DNA of 17,772 nt from JAAYLU01 sp964458805 (GCA_964458805.1 CAYWKH010000040.1:1-17772); one strand, 5' to 3'; counted from the stretch's first letter, positions 6,170 to 14,418 are shown. Notes: a model not told the origin generated them from the letters alone. Made by a program: numbers and translations.

Positions 6170-9100
6170 ATGAGCGACATCATGAGGATGATCCCCTTCG
6201 GGAACCTGATGAACTGGATGCTCTCCGAACACGAGCAGGAGGGATCCATCTTGGGGGTCCGGGAGGAGAAGTTTTACAGGAACAGGTCGGGCAAGAGGAT
6301 CACAGTGTGCGGCGAGGAGATAGCGTCGCCGATCGGCCCCGCCGCAGGGCCGCATTCCCAGCTCGCGCAGAATATCATAGCCGGATACCTTGCGGGGGCC
6401 CGTTTCATAGAGCTCAAGACCGTGCAGATAATGGACGGCGAGGAGATTCGCAAAGCCGTGGCGAAGCCCTGCATCAACGCCCGCGACGAGGGGTACAACG
6501 TGGAGTGGTCGACCGAGTTGACGGTGCAGGAGGCTTTCGGCGAGTACGTCAAGGCCTGGTTCGCCCTCCAGGTGCTGGCCAGGGAGCTCGGGATCAGTCA
6601 AAAACGGGACTTCGCATTCAACATGAGCGTCGGGTACGATCTCAAGGGCATCCAGTCCCCGAAGATCGACTCCTTCATCGAGGGGTTGAAGGACGCGTCC
6701 GGAACCGAAATCTGGAAGGAGTGCAAGGGATGGCTCCTTGCCAACCCGGGCAAGTTCACGCACCTGGCGGCCGCGGATGTGGAGGCGATCGACAGCGGGC
6801 TTTGCAGGTCGATCACCCTGTCGACCCTGCACGGCTGTCCTCCGGACGAGATCGAGCGCATCTCCCGCTACCTTCTCGAGGAGAAGGGGCTCAACGTCTT
6901 CGTAAAGTGCAACCCGACCCTTCTGGGTTACGAGACCGCCCGCTCGCTGCTCGACCGCATGGGGTACGACTACATGGACTTCACCGACCACCACTTCAAG
7001 CACGACCTCCAGTACAAGGACGGGGTCGAGATGCTCAAGCGCCTGAAGGAGTTCGCAGGGCAGCTCGGGCGAGAGTTCGGCGTCAAGCTGACCAACACCT
7101 TCCCCCTCAACATAAAGAACGAGGAGCTCCCCGGAGAGGAGATGTACATGTCCGGGCGCTCACTCTTTCCGCTCACCGTCACACTGGCGAGCAGACTAAG
7201 CCGCGAGTTCGGGGGTTCCTTGCAGATCTCGTACTCGGGGGGAGCGGACTTTTTCAATATCGAATCCCTGCTCAAGACCGGCATCCAGCCGATAAGCATG
7301 GCCACTACCGTCCTCAAGCCGGGCGGATACGAGCGCATGAAGCAGATAGCCGACAGGGTCGAGCCGCTGCTTGACGGACCGTTCAGGGGAGTCGACGTTG
7401 GCGCCCTCGACGCCCTGGCAGAGAGCGCACTTGACAACCCGTTCCACAAAAAGGATGCGCGTCCGGTGGGCTCCAGGAAGACGGACTCGATCCTGCCCCT
7501 GTTCGACTGCGCCAAGGCCCCCTGCCAGGACGGGGGCTGCCCGATCAACCAGCAGATCCCCGTGTATCTCAGGCTCGTCGACGAGGGCAAGTACGCCGAG
7601 GCATTCAAGACCATAGCCATTGACAACAGCTCCCCGGCGGTCACCGGGACCATCTGCGACCACCAGTGCCAGCACGTCTGCACCAGGCTGGACTACGAAC
7701 ACCCGCTGCAGATTCGCGAGATGAAGAAGATCGCGGTCTTGAACGCGCAGGACGACTATGTCTCGCGCATTCGCCCGACCAGGCTGAAGACCGGGAAGAA
7801 GGTTGCCATCGTCGGCGCGGGACCCGCGGGGGTAGGGGCTGCGCTCTTCCTCAGGCGAAACGGTATGGAGTCCAGTGTCTTCGAACGACGCGCCGAGCCC
7901 TACGGGATCGTCAAGTACGCGATACCAGACTTCCGCATCGGTGCCGACATGATAGCCCGCGACGTAGAGATGGCCAGGAGGCACGGAGTGGAGTTCGAGT
8001 TCGGCTCGAACCAGTCGAATTTGGACGAGCTCAGGAGTAAATACGACTACGTGGTGCTGGCAACGGGCGCGTGGAAGGCCGGTGCCTGCCCCGTGAAGGA
8101 GGGCGCCGACAGGGTCAGGGACGCACTCGACTTCCTGCAGGAGCACAAGGAGAAGAGCGGTAGGCTGGAGCTCGGGGGGGCTGTGGCGATCATAGGCGGC
8201 GGCGACGTCGCAATGGACTGCGCGCGGGCCGCCAAACGGACGCTGGGTGTCCGGCGTTCGGTGGTCGTCTACAGGCGCACGAAGGCCTACATGCCCGCCG
8301 AGCCCGAGGAGCTGAGGCTGGCCCTGCATGATGGGGTGGAGCTAATGGAGCTTCTCTCGCCGGTGAGCTACGACGGCGGCAAGCTCCTCTGCGAGAGGAT
8401 GCGCCTCGGAGAAAAGGACGCCTCCGGTCGCAGGGGAGTCGCGGGCACGGGAGAGACGACGACGGTCGATGCTGACTTCGTGATCTGCGCCACTGGCGCG
8501 GGAGTGGACACGGACCTGTTCAAAGCGGCCGGCATCGCACTCGACGCGAAAGGGCTCCCGGTGCTGAACGACGCCAACGAGACTTCCCTTGCGAATGTCT
8601 ACGTGGCGGGGGACTGCAAGGCGGGACCGTCAACGGTGGTCAAGGGGATAGCGGACGCGAAGACTGTGGCCAGGAGCATCCTTGCGAAGGAGGGGATCTC
8701 CCCCGACTTCGCGGTGACCGAGCTGCTGCACGATCTGCCCTCGATATACAGGAAGAAGGGGATTCTCAAGGAGTCCACGATGGAGCACACGGACGGCTCT
8801 CGCTGCCTTGACTGCGGCGTCGTGTGCGAGTTGTGTTGCGACGTCTGTCCGAACAGGGCCAATGCGCTCGTCGTCGTTGACGGCAGGCACCAGATACTCC
8901 ACCTCGACGGCATGTGCAACGAGTGCGGTAACTGCGGGATCTTCTGCCCTCACACAGGGGACCCGTACAGGGACAAGGTCACCCTCTTCTGGACCGAGGA
9001 GGACTTCAACGACAGCAAGAACACCGGATTCTACCGGGTCGACGGAGATCTCTACAGGGTGCGCAAGGAGGACGGGTCCGTCGTCTCCTGGCGCCGGGGC

Positions 9101-9181
9101 GAAGCCGGAGTGCCGCCGGAGATGGCCGCCATGCTGGACGCGGTGCTCGAACGCTACCCATACTACGTGATGAATCTATAG
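6170..9181 (+). CDS. ygfK: YgfK: FMN-barrel / FAD-NADPH / Fe-S oxidoreductase of the purine hydroxylase cluster
   Basis: The 1003-aa protein matches E. coli YgfK along its whole length as I recall it. Residues 1 to about 420 form a dihydroorotate-dehydrogenase-like FMN barrel (PIGPAAGPHSQLAQN, FIELKTVQIMDG, STLHGCPPDEIE, VKCNPTLLGY, GEEMYMSGR, ISYSGGADF). Residues about 440-510 form a GltD-like Fe-S region (Cys447, 452, 457, then Cys496, 500, 504). Dinucleotide loops follow at 545-554 (VAIVGAGPAG, FAD) and 672-679 (VAIIGGGD, NADPH). The tail holds ferredoxin-like clusters: a Cys-rich stretch at 879-893 and CNECGNCGIFCP at 916-927. The older name 'selenate reductase subunit' is not well supported; recent work ties YgfK to anaerobic purine/uric acid breakdown. 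It probably shuttles electrons between NAD(P)H and the hydroxylase or a ring intermediate. Compared with dihydropyrimidine dehydrogenase the modules are in permuted order. SsnA begins 12 bases after its stop. Confidence 0.93.
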   Translation: MSDIMRMIPFGNLMNWMLSEHEQEGSILGVREEKFYRNRSGKRITVCGEEIASPIGPAAGPHSQLAQNIIAGYLAGARFIELKTVQIMDGEEIRKAVAKPCINARDEGYNVEWSTELTVQEAFGEYVKAWFALQVLARELGISQKRDFAFNMSVGYDLKGIQSPKIDSFIEGLKDASGTEIWKECKGWLLANPGKFTHLAAADVEAIDSGLCRSITLSTLHGCPPDEIERISRYLLEEKGLNVFVKCNPTLLGYETARSLLDRMGYDYMDFTDHHFKHDLQYKDGVEMLKRLKEFAGQLGREFGVKLTNTFPLNIKNEELPGEEMYMSGRSLFPLTVTLASRLSREFGGSLQISYSGGADFFNIESLLKTGIQPISMATTVLKPGGYERMKQIADRVEPLLDGPFRGVDVGALDALAESALDNPFHKKDARPVGSRKTDSILPLFDCAKAPCQDGGCPINQQIPVYLRLVDEGKYAEAFKTIAIDNSSPAVTGTICDHQCQHVCTRLDYEHPLQIREMKKIAVLNAQDDYVSRIRPTRLKTGKKVAIVGAGPAGVGAALFLRRNGMESSVFERRAEPYGIVKYAIPDFRIGADMIARDVEMARRHGVEFEFGSNQSNLDELRSKYDYVVLATGAWKAGACPVKEGADRVRDALDFLQEHKEKSGRLELGGAVAIIGGGDVAMDCARAAKRTLGVRRSVVVYRRTKAYMPAEPEELRLALHDGVELMELLSPVSYDGGKLLCERMRLGEKDASGRRGVAGTGETTTVDADFVICATGAGVDTDLFKAAGIALDAKGLPVLNDANETSLANVYVAGDCKAGPSTVVKGIADAKTVARSILAKEGISPDFAVTELLHDLPSIYRKKGILKESTMEHTDGSRCLDCGVVCELCCDVCPNRANALVVVDGRHQILHLDGMCNECGNCGIFCPHTGDPYRDKVTLFWTEEDFNDSKNTGFYRVDGDLYRVRKEDGSVVSWRRGEAGVPPEMAAMLDAVLERYPYYVMNL

Positions 9182-9187
9182 GAGGTG
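9180..9187 (+). promoter_or_regulatory. Ribosome binding site fixing the SsnA start
   Basis: AGGAGGTG overlaps the ygfK stop codon and ends 6 bases before ATG 9194. An in-frame GTG inside this site (9185) cannot be the start. The overlap suggests the two genes are translated in coupled fashion. Confidence 0.8.
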
Positions 9188-9193
9188 TTCGTT

Positions 9194-10522
9194 ATGATCT
9201 TGATAGGCAACGGGAAGGTCGTAACCCGTGACGAGAACAACAGCGTTATAGAGAACGGCGCCGTCCTGGTGGACGGAGCCCGTATAAAGGCCGTGGGCGG
9301 GACGGACGAGCTCAGGAAGGCCCACCCAGGAGCGGAGTTCAAGGACGCGAAGGGACGCCTGGTGATGCCGGGGCTCATAAACGTGCACATGCACTACTAC
9401 AGCACCTTCGCCAGGGGAATCGCGCTCGACAGCCCTCCCGCGAAGAGTTTCGCGGACGTTCTCGAGGGGCTCTGGTGGAGGCTGGACAAGTGCCTGACCC
9501 TCGAAGACGTCTACTACAGCGTCATGGGGCCGGGAATCGACCAGATCAAGTGCGGCGTAACATCGGTGATAGACCACCACGCAAGCCCCCACGCGGTGCG
9601 CGGCAGCCTGGCCAGGATAGCCGAGGCATCCGCCGAGCTCGGGCTCAGGAGCAACCTGTGCTACGAGGTGTCCGACCGCGACGGGGAGCAGAGCAGGGTC
9701 GACGGCATAATGGAGAACGTCGAGTTCATCAAGTCCTGCGCGGCCAAGAAGGACGACATGCTGGGCGGGCTGTTCGGATTCCACGCATCGATGACCGTCT
9801 CGGACAAGACCGTCTCGGAGAGCGTCAAGCTGATGGAGGGCCTTGGCTCCGGCTATCACGTTCACGTCGCGGAGGGAATAGAGGACCTGGAGGACAGCAG
9901 GGCCAAGTACGGTCTCGGCGTTGTTGAGCGCTGGCACAAGCACGGTATCCTGGGCCCGAAGAGCATTGTTGTTCACTGCATTCACATATCGGAGTCCGAG
10001 ATGGACCTGCTGAAGGAGTCCGGCGTCGCCGTGGCGCACAACCCCGAGTCCAACATGGGCAACGCGGTCGGGCTGTCGCCGGTCCTCAAGATGATGGAGA
10101 AGGGGATACTCGTCGGCCTTGGAACCGACGGCTACACGGCCGACATGTTCGAGTCCTACAAGGTGGCCAACTGCCTGCACAAGCACGGGGCGAAGCTTCC
10201 TAGCGCCGCCTGGGCCGAGCCGCCCAAGATGCTGTTCGAAAACAACAGGACGATAATGAACCGCCACATCGAAGGCGAGGTCGGCACGCTTAAGCCCGGC
10301 GCCTACGCGGATATCGTGATAGTCGACTATAATCCGCCCACGCCGCTGCACGGCGGAAACGTGAACGGTCACCTTCTGTTCGGCGTCGGAGGCAGGCATG
10401 TGGACACCACGATCGTCAACGGCAAGGTACTTATGGACGAGAGAAAGCTTCTCCACCTCGACGAGGAGAGGATTATGGCGGAGAGCCGCGCCCTCGCCCA
10501 GAAACTCTGGCAGAGGATCTAA
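9194..10522 (+). CDS. ssnA: SsnA: putative aminohydrolase (amidohydrolase superfamily)
   Basis: At 442 aa this has the length of E. coli SsnA and matches it throughout (PGLINVHMHYYS, LWWRLDKCL, TSVIDHHASPH, NPESNMGN, GTDGYTADMFES). It belongs to the chlorohydrolase/guanine-deaminase-type amidohydrolases, with a small N-terminal beta domain and a metal-binding TIM barrel. Predicted metal ligands are His65, His67, His224, His261 and Asp312, all present; Glu227 (HVHVAE) is the likely proton shuttle. The family removes amino groups from, or opens, purine-like and triazine-like rings; the exact SsnA reaction is not settled, though its gene is a regular part of anaerobic purine-degradation clusters. 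It lies between YgfK and a second hydroxylase, which fits a hydrolytic step between oxidations. The start at 9194 is set by AGGAGGTG; a longer version from GTG 9185 is unlikely. Confidence 0.93.
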   Translation: MILIGNGKVVTRDENNSVIENGAVLVDGARIKAVGGTDELRKAHPGAEFKDAKGRLVMPGLINVHMHYYSTFARGIALDSPPAKSFADVLEGLWWRLDKCLTLEDVYYSVMGPGIDQIKCGVTSVIDHHASPHAVRGSLARIAEASAELGLRSNLCYEVSDRDGEQSRVDGIMENVEFIKSCAAKKDDMLGGLFGFHASMTVSDKTVSESVKLMEGLGSGYHVHVAEGIEDLEDSRAKYGLGVVERWHKHGILGPKSIVVHCIHISESEMDLLKESGVAVAHNPESNMGNAVGLSPVLKMMEKGILVGLGTDGYTADMFESYKVANCLHKHGAKLPSAAWAEPPKMLFENNRTIMNRHIEGEVGTLKPGAYADIVIVDYNPPTPLHGGNVNGHLLFGVGGRHVDTTIVNGKVLMDERKLLHLDEERIMAESRALAQKLWQRI

Positions 10523-10530
10523 CCGGCGCC

Positions 10531-10583
10531 GTCGCTGCGGGGGCCGACATCCGGGCCTTGCCCGTGCTCTACCCCGCAGCGAC
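10531..10583 (+). other. Large nested hairpin between ssnA and the second hydroxylase
   Basis: GTCGCTGCGGGG (10531-10542) pairs perfectly with CCCCGCAGCGAC (10572-10583), a 12-bp GC-rich stem. Inside its loop CGGGC-CTT-GCCCG (10552-10564) forms a second hairpin. No T-run follows, so it does not look like an ordinary terminator. It fills most of the 101-base gap and could protect or cut the transcript, or form a protein-binding or attenuation structure. Confidence 0.65.
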
Positions 10584-10623
10584 ACGGCTTGCACTGACTA
10601 TTCCATGGTTTTGAGGAGGCAAC

Positions 10624-12921
10624 ATGCCAATGACTGAAAGGCTGAACGTGGTCGGCACGCGTGTGCCGAGGCACGACGCCCTTGCCAAAGTGACCGGCAG
10701 CGCCCGCTACGTGGCCGATCTCCCCTGCGAGGACGCATGGGTGGGTGGGGCGCTCTGGAGCGACGTCCCTCGCGCCAGGTTAAGAGGCATCGCCCTCGGC
10801 GAAGGATTCGACTGGTCCAGGGTGACGGTCGTGACCGCGAGCGACCTGCCCGGCCCCAACGAAGTGCACATGGTCAAGGACGATTACCCCATCCTGGCGG
10901 ACAGGGAGGTATCCTACGTCGGACAGGCCCTCGCGCTCGTGGCCGCGCCCGACGAGACTACCCTGAAGGAGGCTCTGGCCTGCCTTAGACCAAATCTTGA
11001 GGAGCTCCCCCCCGTGCTCACGGTGGAGTCGTCCCTTGCCAGGGAGGCCATCATCTGGAGGGAGGACAACGTCCAGGCGAAGTACGTGGTGGAGCACGGC
11101 GACATAGAGGCCGCATTCTCAAGGGCGGATTTGGTGGTCGAGGAGACCTACCGCACGCACCACCAGGAGCACCTGTACCTTGAGACGAACGGAATGCTGG
11201 CCAGACCCGGCGCCGGCGGAGGAGTGACAGTCGAGGGCTCCCTGCAGTGCCCCTACTACGTGGCGCGGGCTCTTGCTCACGCGCTCGCACTGCCGCTCGA
11301 CAGGGTGGTATTGAGGCAGACCGAGACCGGGGGGGCCTTCGGAGGCAAGGAGGACTACCCGTCGGTGATAGCTGTCCAGGTCGCGCTCCTGGCGCTGAAG
11401 GCCGGCAGACCCGTACGGATGATACTTGAACGGAGCGAGGACATCGATGTCACCACCAAGCGCCACCCGTCCATAATCCGGCATCGCACGGGAGTGACCT
11501 GCGACGGTGTGATTATCGCGGCCGACATAGACATACTGTTCGACGGCGGTGCCTTCTCGACCATGAGCCCTGTGGTGTTGTCGCGGGGCGTCCTGCACGC
11601 CTGGAGCGCCTACAGGCTTCCGAACGCGCGGATTGTAGGAAGGGCGCTGGCAACCAACACCGCCCCCAACGGGGCGTTCAGGGGCTTCGGCGCTCCGCAG
11701 ACCATCTTCGCCATGGAGCGGCAGATGGATCTGGTGGCGCGAAGGCTTGGAATGTCGCCACTGGAGGTAAGGAGAAAGAACCTGCTCAAGGCGGGCGACA
11801 CTCTCCCCTGTGGACAGGTTCTGAGGTCCGCTCACGCCGAGCTGGTGCTCGACAGGGCCCTGGCCCTATCCGGTTACGGGCGAAAGCACGGAGGACACGA
11901 GAGCGATGACCGGGTGCTGCGCGGGACCGGGCTGTCGGTCTTCCTCCACGGCGGCGGCTTCACCGGCGCTGGAGAGGAGAAGATCGCGGGCAGCGCAGCG
12001 GTCGAGGCCATGGACGACGGCACGGTCGACGTCCTGGTCAGCAGCACGGAGATGGGGCAGGGGGCTGCCACCGTGCTGCCGCAGATAGCCGCCGAGGTGC
12101 TCGCCCTTCCTTGCGACAGGGTGCGCCACCCCAACCCGGACACGTCGCGGGTCCCCGACAGCGGACCGACCGTGGCCTCGAGGACCACGATGATGGTCGG
12201 CAAGATACTGCTTGACGCCGCGGCCGACATGCGCAAGAAGCTGACTGAATTCGCGGTTGCGAGATCGGGGGCCGGCCCTGATTCAATTGAGTGGCGCGAC
12301 GGACGCCTGTCCTCCGACGGAAAGGATCTGGGCGCCTTCGAGGATCTTGCGGAGCTGTATAAAAAGCAGTATGGCAGGCCGCTCAGGGGAGAGGCGCAGT
12401 ACGACCCTCCGCCGGACTGCCAGTGGAGCGAGGAGGAGTACAGGGGGGATGCCTACAAGGACTACGCCTGGGCCTGCGACGTGGTCGAGGTCGAGATCGA
12501 CGCTGACACCCTCGAACTGCGCATTCCGCGGACGACTTCCGTAGTCGAGATAGGCAGGGCGATTCACCCGGTGCTCGCTGAGGGACAGGTGGCCGGAGGG
12601 ACCCTGCAGGCCCTTGGATGGGGGGCCATGGAGGACGTGAAGATGGAGAAAGGACGCTACCGCAACAACAGCGTGTCGACCTACATCATCCCCACCGCCG
12701 TGGACGCCCCGGACTTCAGGATAGAGATAGCCGAGGCCCCCTCACCGCACGGCCCCTGGGGCGCGAAGGGGCTGGGGGAGCTGCCCATGGACGGAGGCGC
12801 ACCCGCCCTGGCGGCTGCCGTGGAGGACGCTCTGGGCGTGTTTGCATCGGAGCTGCCGCTCACCAGCTACAGACTTCACGCCCTGTTGCGTCGGGATGAC
12901 CGGGGAGGGGACAGACGATGA
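10624..12921 (+). CDS. Molybdenum hydroxylase large subunit, second copy, xanthine dehydrogenase-like
   Basis: This 765-aa protein is a second molybdopterin-binding catalytic subunit. It keeps the active-site pattern of true xanthine dehydrogenase: Gln181 in HHQEHLYLE (bovine Gln767), TGGAFGGKED with Glu243 (bovine Glu802), NGAFRGFGAPQ with Arg353 (bovine Arg880), STEMGQG (474-480), and GPWGAKGLGE with catalytic Glu719 (bovine Glu1261). These residues bind and orient hypoxanthine/xanthine in known enzymes, so purine hydroxylation is a reasonable prediction. It differs clearly from the large subunit at 3759, so it is a paralogue of separate origin rather than a recent duplicate. GAGGAGG (10613-10619) precedes ATG 10624; a second ATG at 10630 is also well placed, so the start is uncertain by two codons. 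Its stop overlaps the start of the fused Fe-S/FAD gene by 4 bases (ATGA), indicating coupled synthesis of a two-subunit enzyme. Confidence 0.93.
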   Translation: MPMTERLNVVGTRVPRHDALAKVTGSARYVADLPCEDAWVGGALWSDVPRARLRGIALGEGFDWSRVTVVTASDLPGPNEVHMVKDDYPILADREVSYVGQALALVAAPDETTLKEALACLRPNLEELPPVLTVESSLAREAIIWREDNVQAKYVVEHGDIEAAFSRADLVVEETYRTHHQEHLYLETNGMLARPGAGGGVTVEGSLQCPYYVARALAHALALPLDRVVLRQTETGGAFGGKEDYPSVIAVQVALLALKAGRPVRMILERSEDIDVTTKRHPSIIRHRTGVTCDGVIIAADIDILFDGGAFSTMSPVVLSRGVLHAWSAYRLPNARIVGRALATNTAPNGAFRGFGAPQTIFAMERQMDLVARRLGMSPLEVRRKNLLKAGDTLPCGQVLRSAHAELVLDRALALSGYGRKHGGHESDDRVLRGTGLSVFLHGGGFTGAGEEKIAGSAAVEAMDDGTVDVLVSSTEMGQGAATVLPQIAAEVLALPCDRVRHPNPDTSRVPDSGPTVASRTTMMVGKILLDAAADMRKKLTEFAVARSGAGPDSIEWRDGRLSSDGKDLGAFEDLAELYKKQYGRPLRGEAQYDPPPDCQWSEEEYRGDAYKDYAWACDVVEVEIDADTLELRIPRTTSVVEIGRAIHPVLAEGQVAGGTLQALGWGAMEDVKMEKGRYRNNSVSTYIIPTAVDAPDFRIEIAEAPSPHGPWGAKGLGELPMDGGAPALAAAVEDALGVFASELPLTSYRLHALLRRDDRGGDRR

Positions 12922-14294
12922 AATTCGAATTCACTGTGAATGGCCTTGTCCGAAAGGTGGACGCCCCCCCGATGAGACGTCTGCTGGACGTCCTGCGGCA
13001 GGATCTGGGCCTTACGGGCTCCAAGGAAGGGTGCGGAGAGGGGGAGTGCGGCGCGTGCGCCGTGCTGCTCGACGGTAAGCTCGTGAACTCCTGCATGGTG
13101 CCCGCCCTGCAGCTCCCCGGTCGAAGAGTCGAGACCATAGAGGCGCTTGCGCCTGAAGGCAAGCCCGACGCACTGCAGCAGGCCTTCCTCGACGCGGGGG
13201 CGGTACAGTGCGGCTTCTGCACTCCGGGGATGGTTATGGCGGCCAGGGCGCTGCTCGCTCGGAACCCGGCGCCTTCCAGGGATGAGATAAGGGTCGGGAT
13301 CGCAGGGAACCTCTGCCGCTGCACCGGCTACGAGTCCATCGTGGACGCGGTGGAGAGGGCCGCGTCCGCGGAGTACTCCCCGAGGCTCGATGGCTCGTCG
13401 ACAGGTCGAGCGGAGGTATTGTTGAACGAGGAAGAGAAGGGTAGAGTATTCTCGCCCTGTACGCTGGAGGAGGCCCTCGACGTTATGGCGGAGCTCGCGG
13501 GTGAAGTGACCCCGGTGGCGGGCGGCACTGATCTGCTGGTCGACCTGGAGAAGAAGGGCCGGCCCGTGCCGCGCGCCGCCCTGGACCTCGGCGGCATAGA
13601 TGATCTAAAGCGCATCAAGGTGACCGGCGACTGGCTCGAGGTCGGCGCAGGAGCCACCTTCGCTGAGATAGCGACGAACCCGGACGTTAGGGCGGTCGCG
13701 CACATGCTGGCCGACTGCGCGTCCCAGGTCGGGGCGGTCGCGATCCAGAACCGCGCCACGATCGGCGGGAACATCGCAACAGCCTCCGCCGCTGCCGACT
13801 CCCCGCCGGTGTTGATGGCTCTGGGTGCCAGGATAGTCGCGGCGCGCCAGGGTGGTGTTCGAGAGATACCGGTGAACGGGTTTATATCAGGCTATAGGAG
13901 TACCGCCCTTCAGGACGACGAGCTGCTCGCGGCGATCCGCATTCCTCTTGACGTGAAGGGCTGCGCGCAGATGTTCCGAAAGGTCGGATTGAGGCGCGCG
14001 CTCGCAATTTCCCGTGTGTCACTGGCCTGCGCGGCAAGAATCCAGGGAGGTGTCGTTACCCGGTGTCGCATCTACGCGGGCAGCATGTCACCCGTCCCGC
14101 TGTTCCTTGAAAAGGCGAGCGAGCTTGTAGTGGGAAAGACCCTCACTGTCGAGCTGGCGAAGGAGGCGGGAAGGCTGGCGGAGGAAGCCGTATCTCCACG
14201 GACCTCGCCGGAGTACCGCAAGGATACCACGGGGAAGCTGACAACGCGATTCTTCAAGGATATGCTTGCAGGTACTTGCAGGCCGGACAGATAA
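12918..14294 (+). CDS. Fused [2Fe-2S]/FAD subunit of xanthine dehydrogenase-type enzyme
   Basis: One 458-aa chain carries both electron-transfer domains. Residues 1-160 are the [2Fe-2S] part with Cys39, 44, 47, 59 (GCGEGECGACAVLL, NSC), Cys98 and 101 (QCGFCTP) and Cys133 and 135 (NLCRCTGY). A linker at about 160-180 is followed by the FAD domain: VAGGTDLLVDL (about 200-210), QNRATIGGNIATASAAADS (about 277-295) and the C-terminal flavoprotein domain to the end. This arrangement matches the small subunit (XDHA) of Rhodobacter capsulatus-type two-subunit xanthine dehydrogenase. It contrasts with the separate FAD and Fe-S genes at 2475 and 3299. It is the partner of the large subunit just upstream, with a 4-base overlap. 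It is the last gene of the operon; a weak terminator lies 12 bases after its stop. Confidence 0.93.
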   Translation: MKFEFTVNGLVRKVDAPPMRRLLDVLRQDLGLTGSKEGCGEGECGACAVLLDGKLVNSCMVPALQLPGRRVETIEALAPEGKPDALQQAFLDAGAVQCGFCTPGMVMAARALLARNPAPSRDEIRVGIAGNLCRCTGYESIVDAVERAASAEYSPRLDGSSTGRAEVLLNEEEKGRVFSPCTLEEALDVMAELAGEVTPVAGGTDLLVDLEKKGRPVPRAALDLGGIDDLKRIKVTGDWLEVGAGATFAEIATNPDVRAVAHMLADCASQVGAVAIQNRATIGGNIATASAAADSPPVLMALGARIVAARQGGVREIPVNGFISGYRSTALQDDELLAAIRIPLDVKGCAQMFRKVGLRRALAISRVSLACAARIQGGVVTRCRIYAGSMSPVPLFLEKASELVVGKTLTVELAKEAGRLAEEAVSPRTSPEYRKDTTGKLTTRFFKDMLAGTCRPDR

Positions 14295-14305
14295 CCGCGT
14301 CGCGC

Positions 14306-14324
14306 AAAAGGCCACCCTTTTTTT
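14306..14324 (+). terminator. Weak Rho-independent terminator at the end of the hydroxylase operon
   Basis: AAAAGG-ccac-CCTTTT forms a short 6-bp stem running into seven T residues. The stem is AT-rich, so termination may be inefficient. It sits between the last operon gene and the promoter of the cold-shock gene. Confidence 0.5.
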
Positions 14325-14334
14325 GGAAGAAAAC

Positions 14335-14363
14335 TTGACATGGTATTCATTTCCCGGTATCAT
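14335..14363 (+). promoter_or_regulatory. Near-consensus sigma-70 promoter of the cold-shock gene
   Basis: TTGACA (14335-14340) is followed after exactly 17 bases by TATCAT (14358-14363). Transcription should start near 14370, giving a leader of about 50 bases, much shorter than the long thermosensing leader of E. coli cspA. Two copies of GTCGAC separated by CTT (14370-14384) sit at the predicted start. Confidence 0.85.
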
Positions 14364-14405
14364 TCAAGGGTCGACCTTGTCGACAAAGTAATCAAGCTTA
14401 GGCTT

Positions 14406-14411
14406 AGGAGG
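14406..14411 (+). promoter_or_regulatory. Ribosome binding site for the TTG-initiated cold-shock gene
   Basis: A perfect AGGAGG lies 7 bases before TTG 14419. It supports TTG as the start, since no in-frame ATG exists nearby and the resulting N-terminus (MTTQGTVKWF) is typical of the family. Confidence 0.8.
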
Positions 14412-14418
14412 AACAGAT

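Noticed and set aside
9176..10594. Long open frame on the - strand opposite ssnA, and a similar one at 4452-5570 opposite the first Mo subunit
   Set aside because: They are antisense to well-recognised genes, have no recognisable domain or ribosome site, and arise from third-position GC bias.
2475..14294. Second hydroxylase as a tandem duplication of the first
   Set aside because: Subunit fusion state and active-site motifs differ strongly, so separate ancestry is more likely than local duplication.
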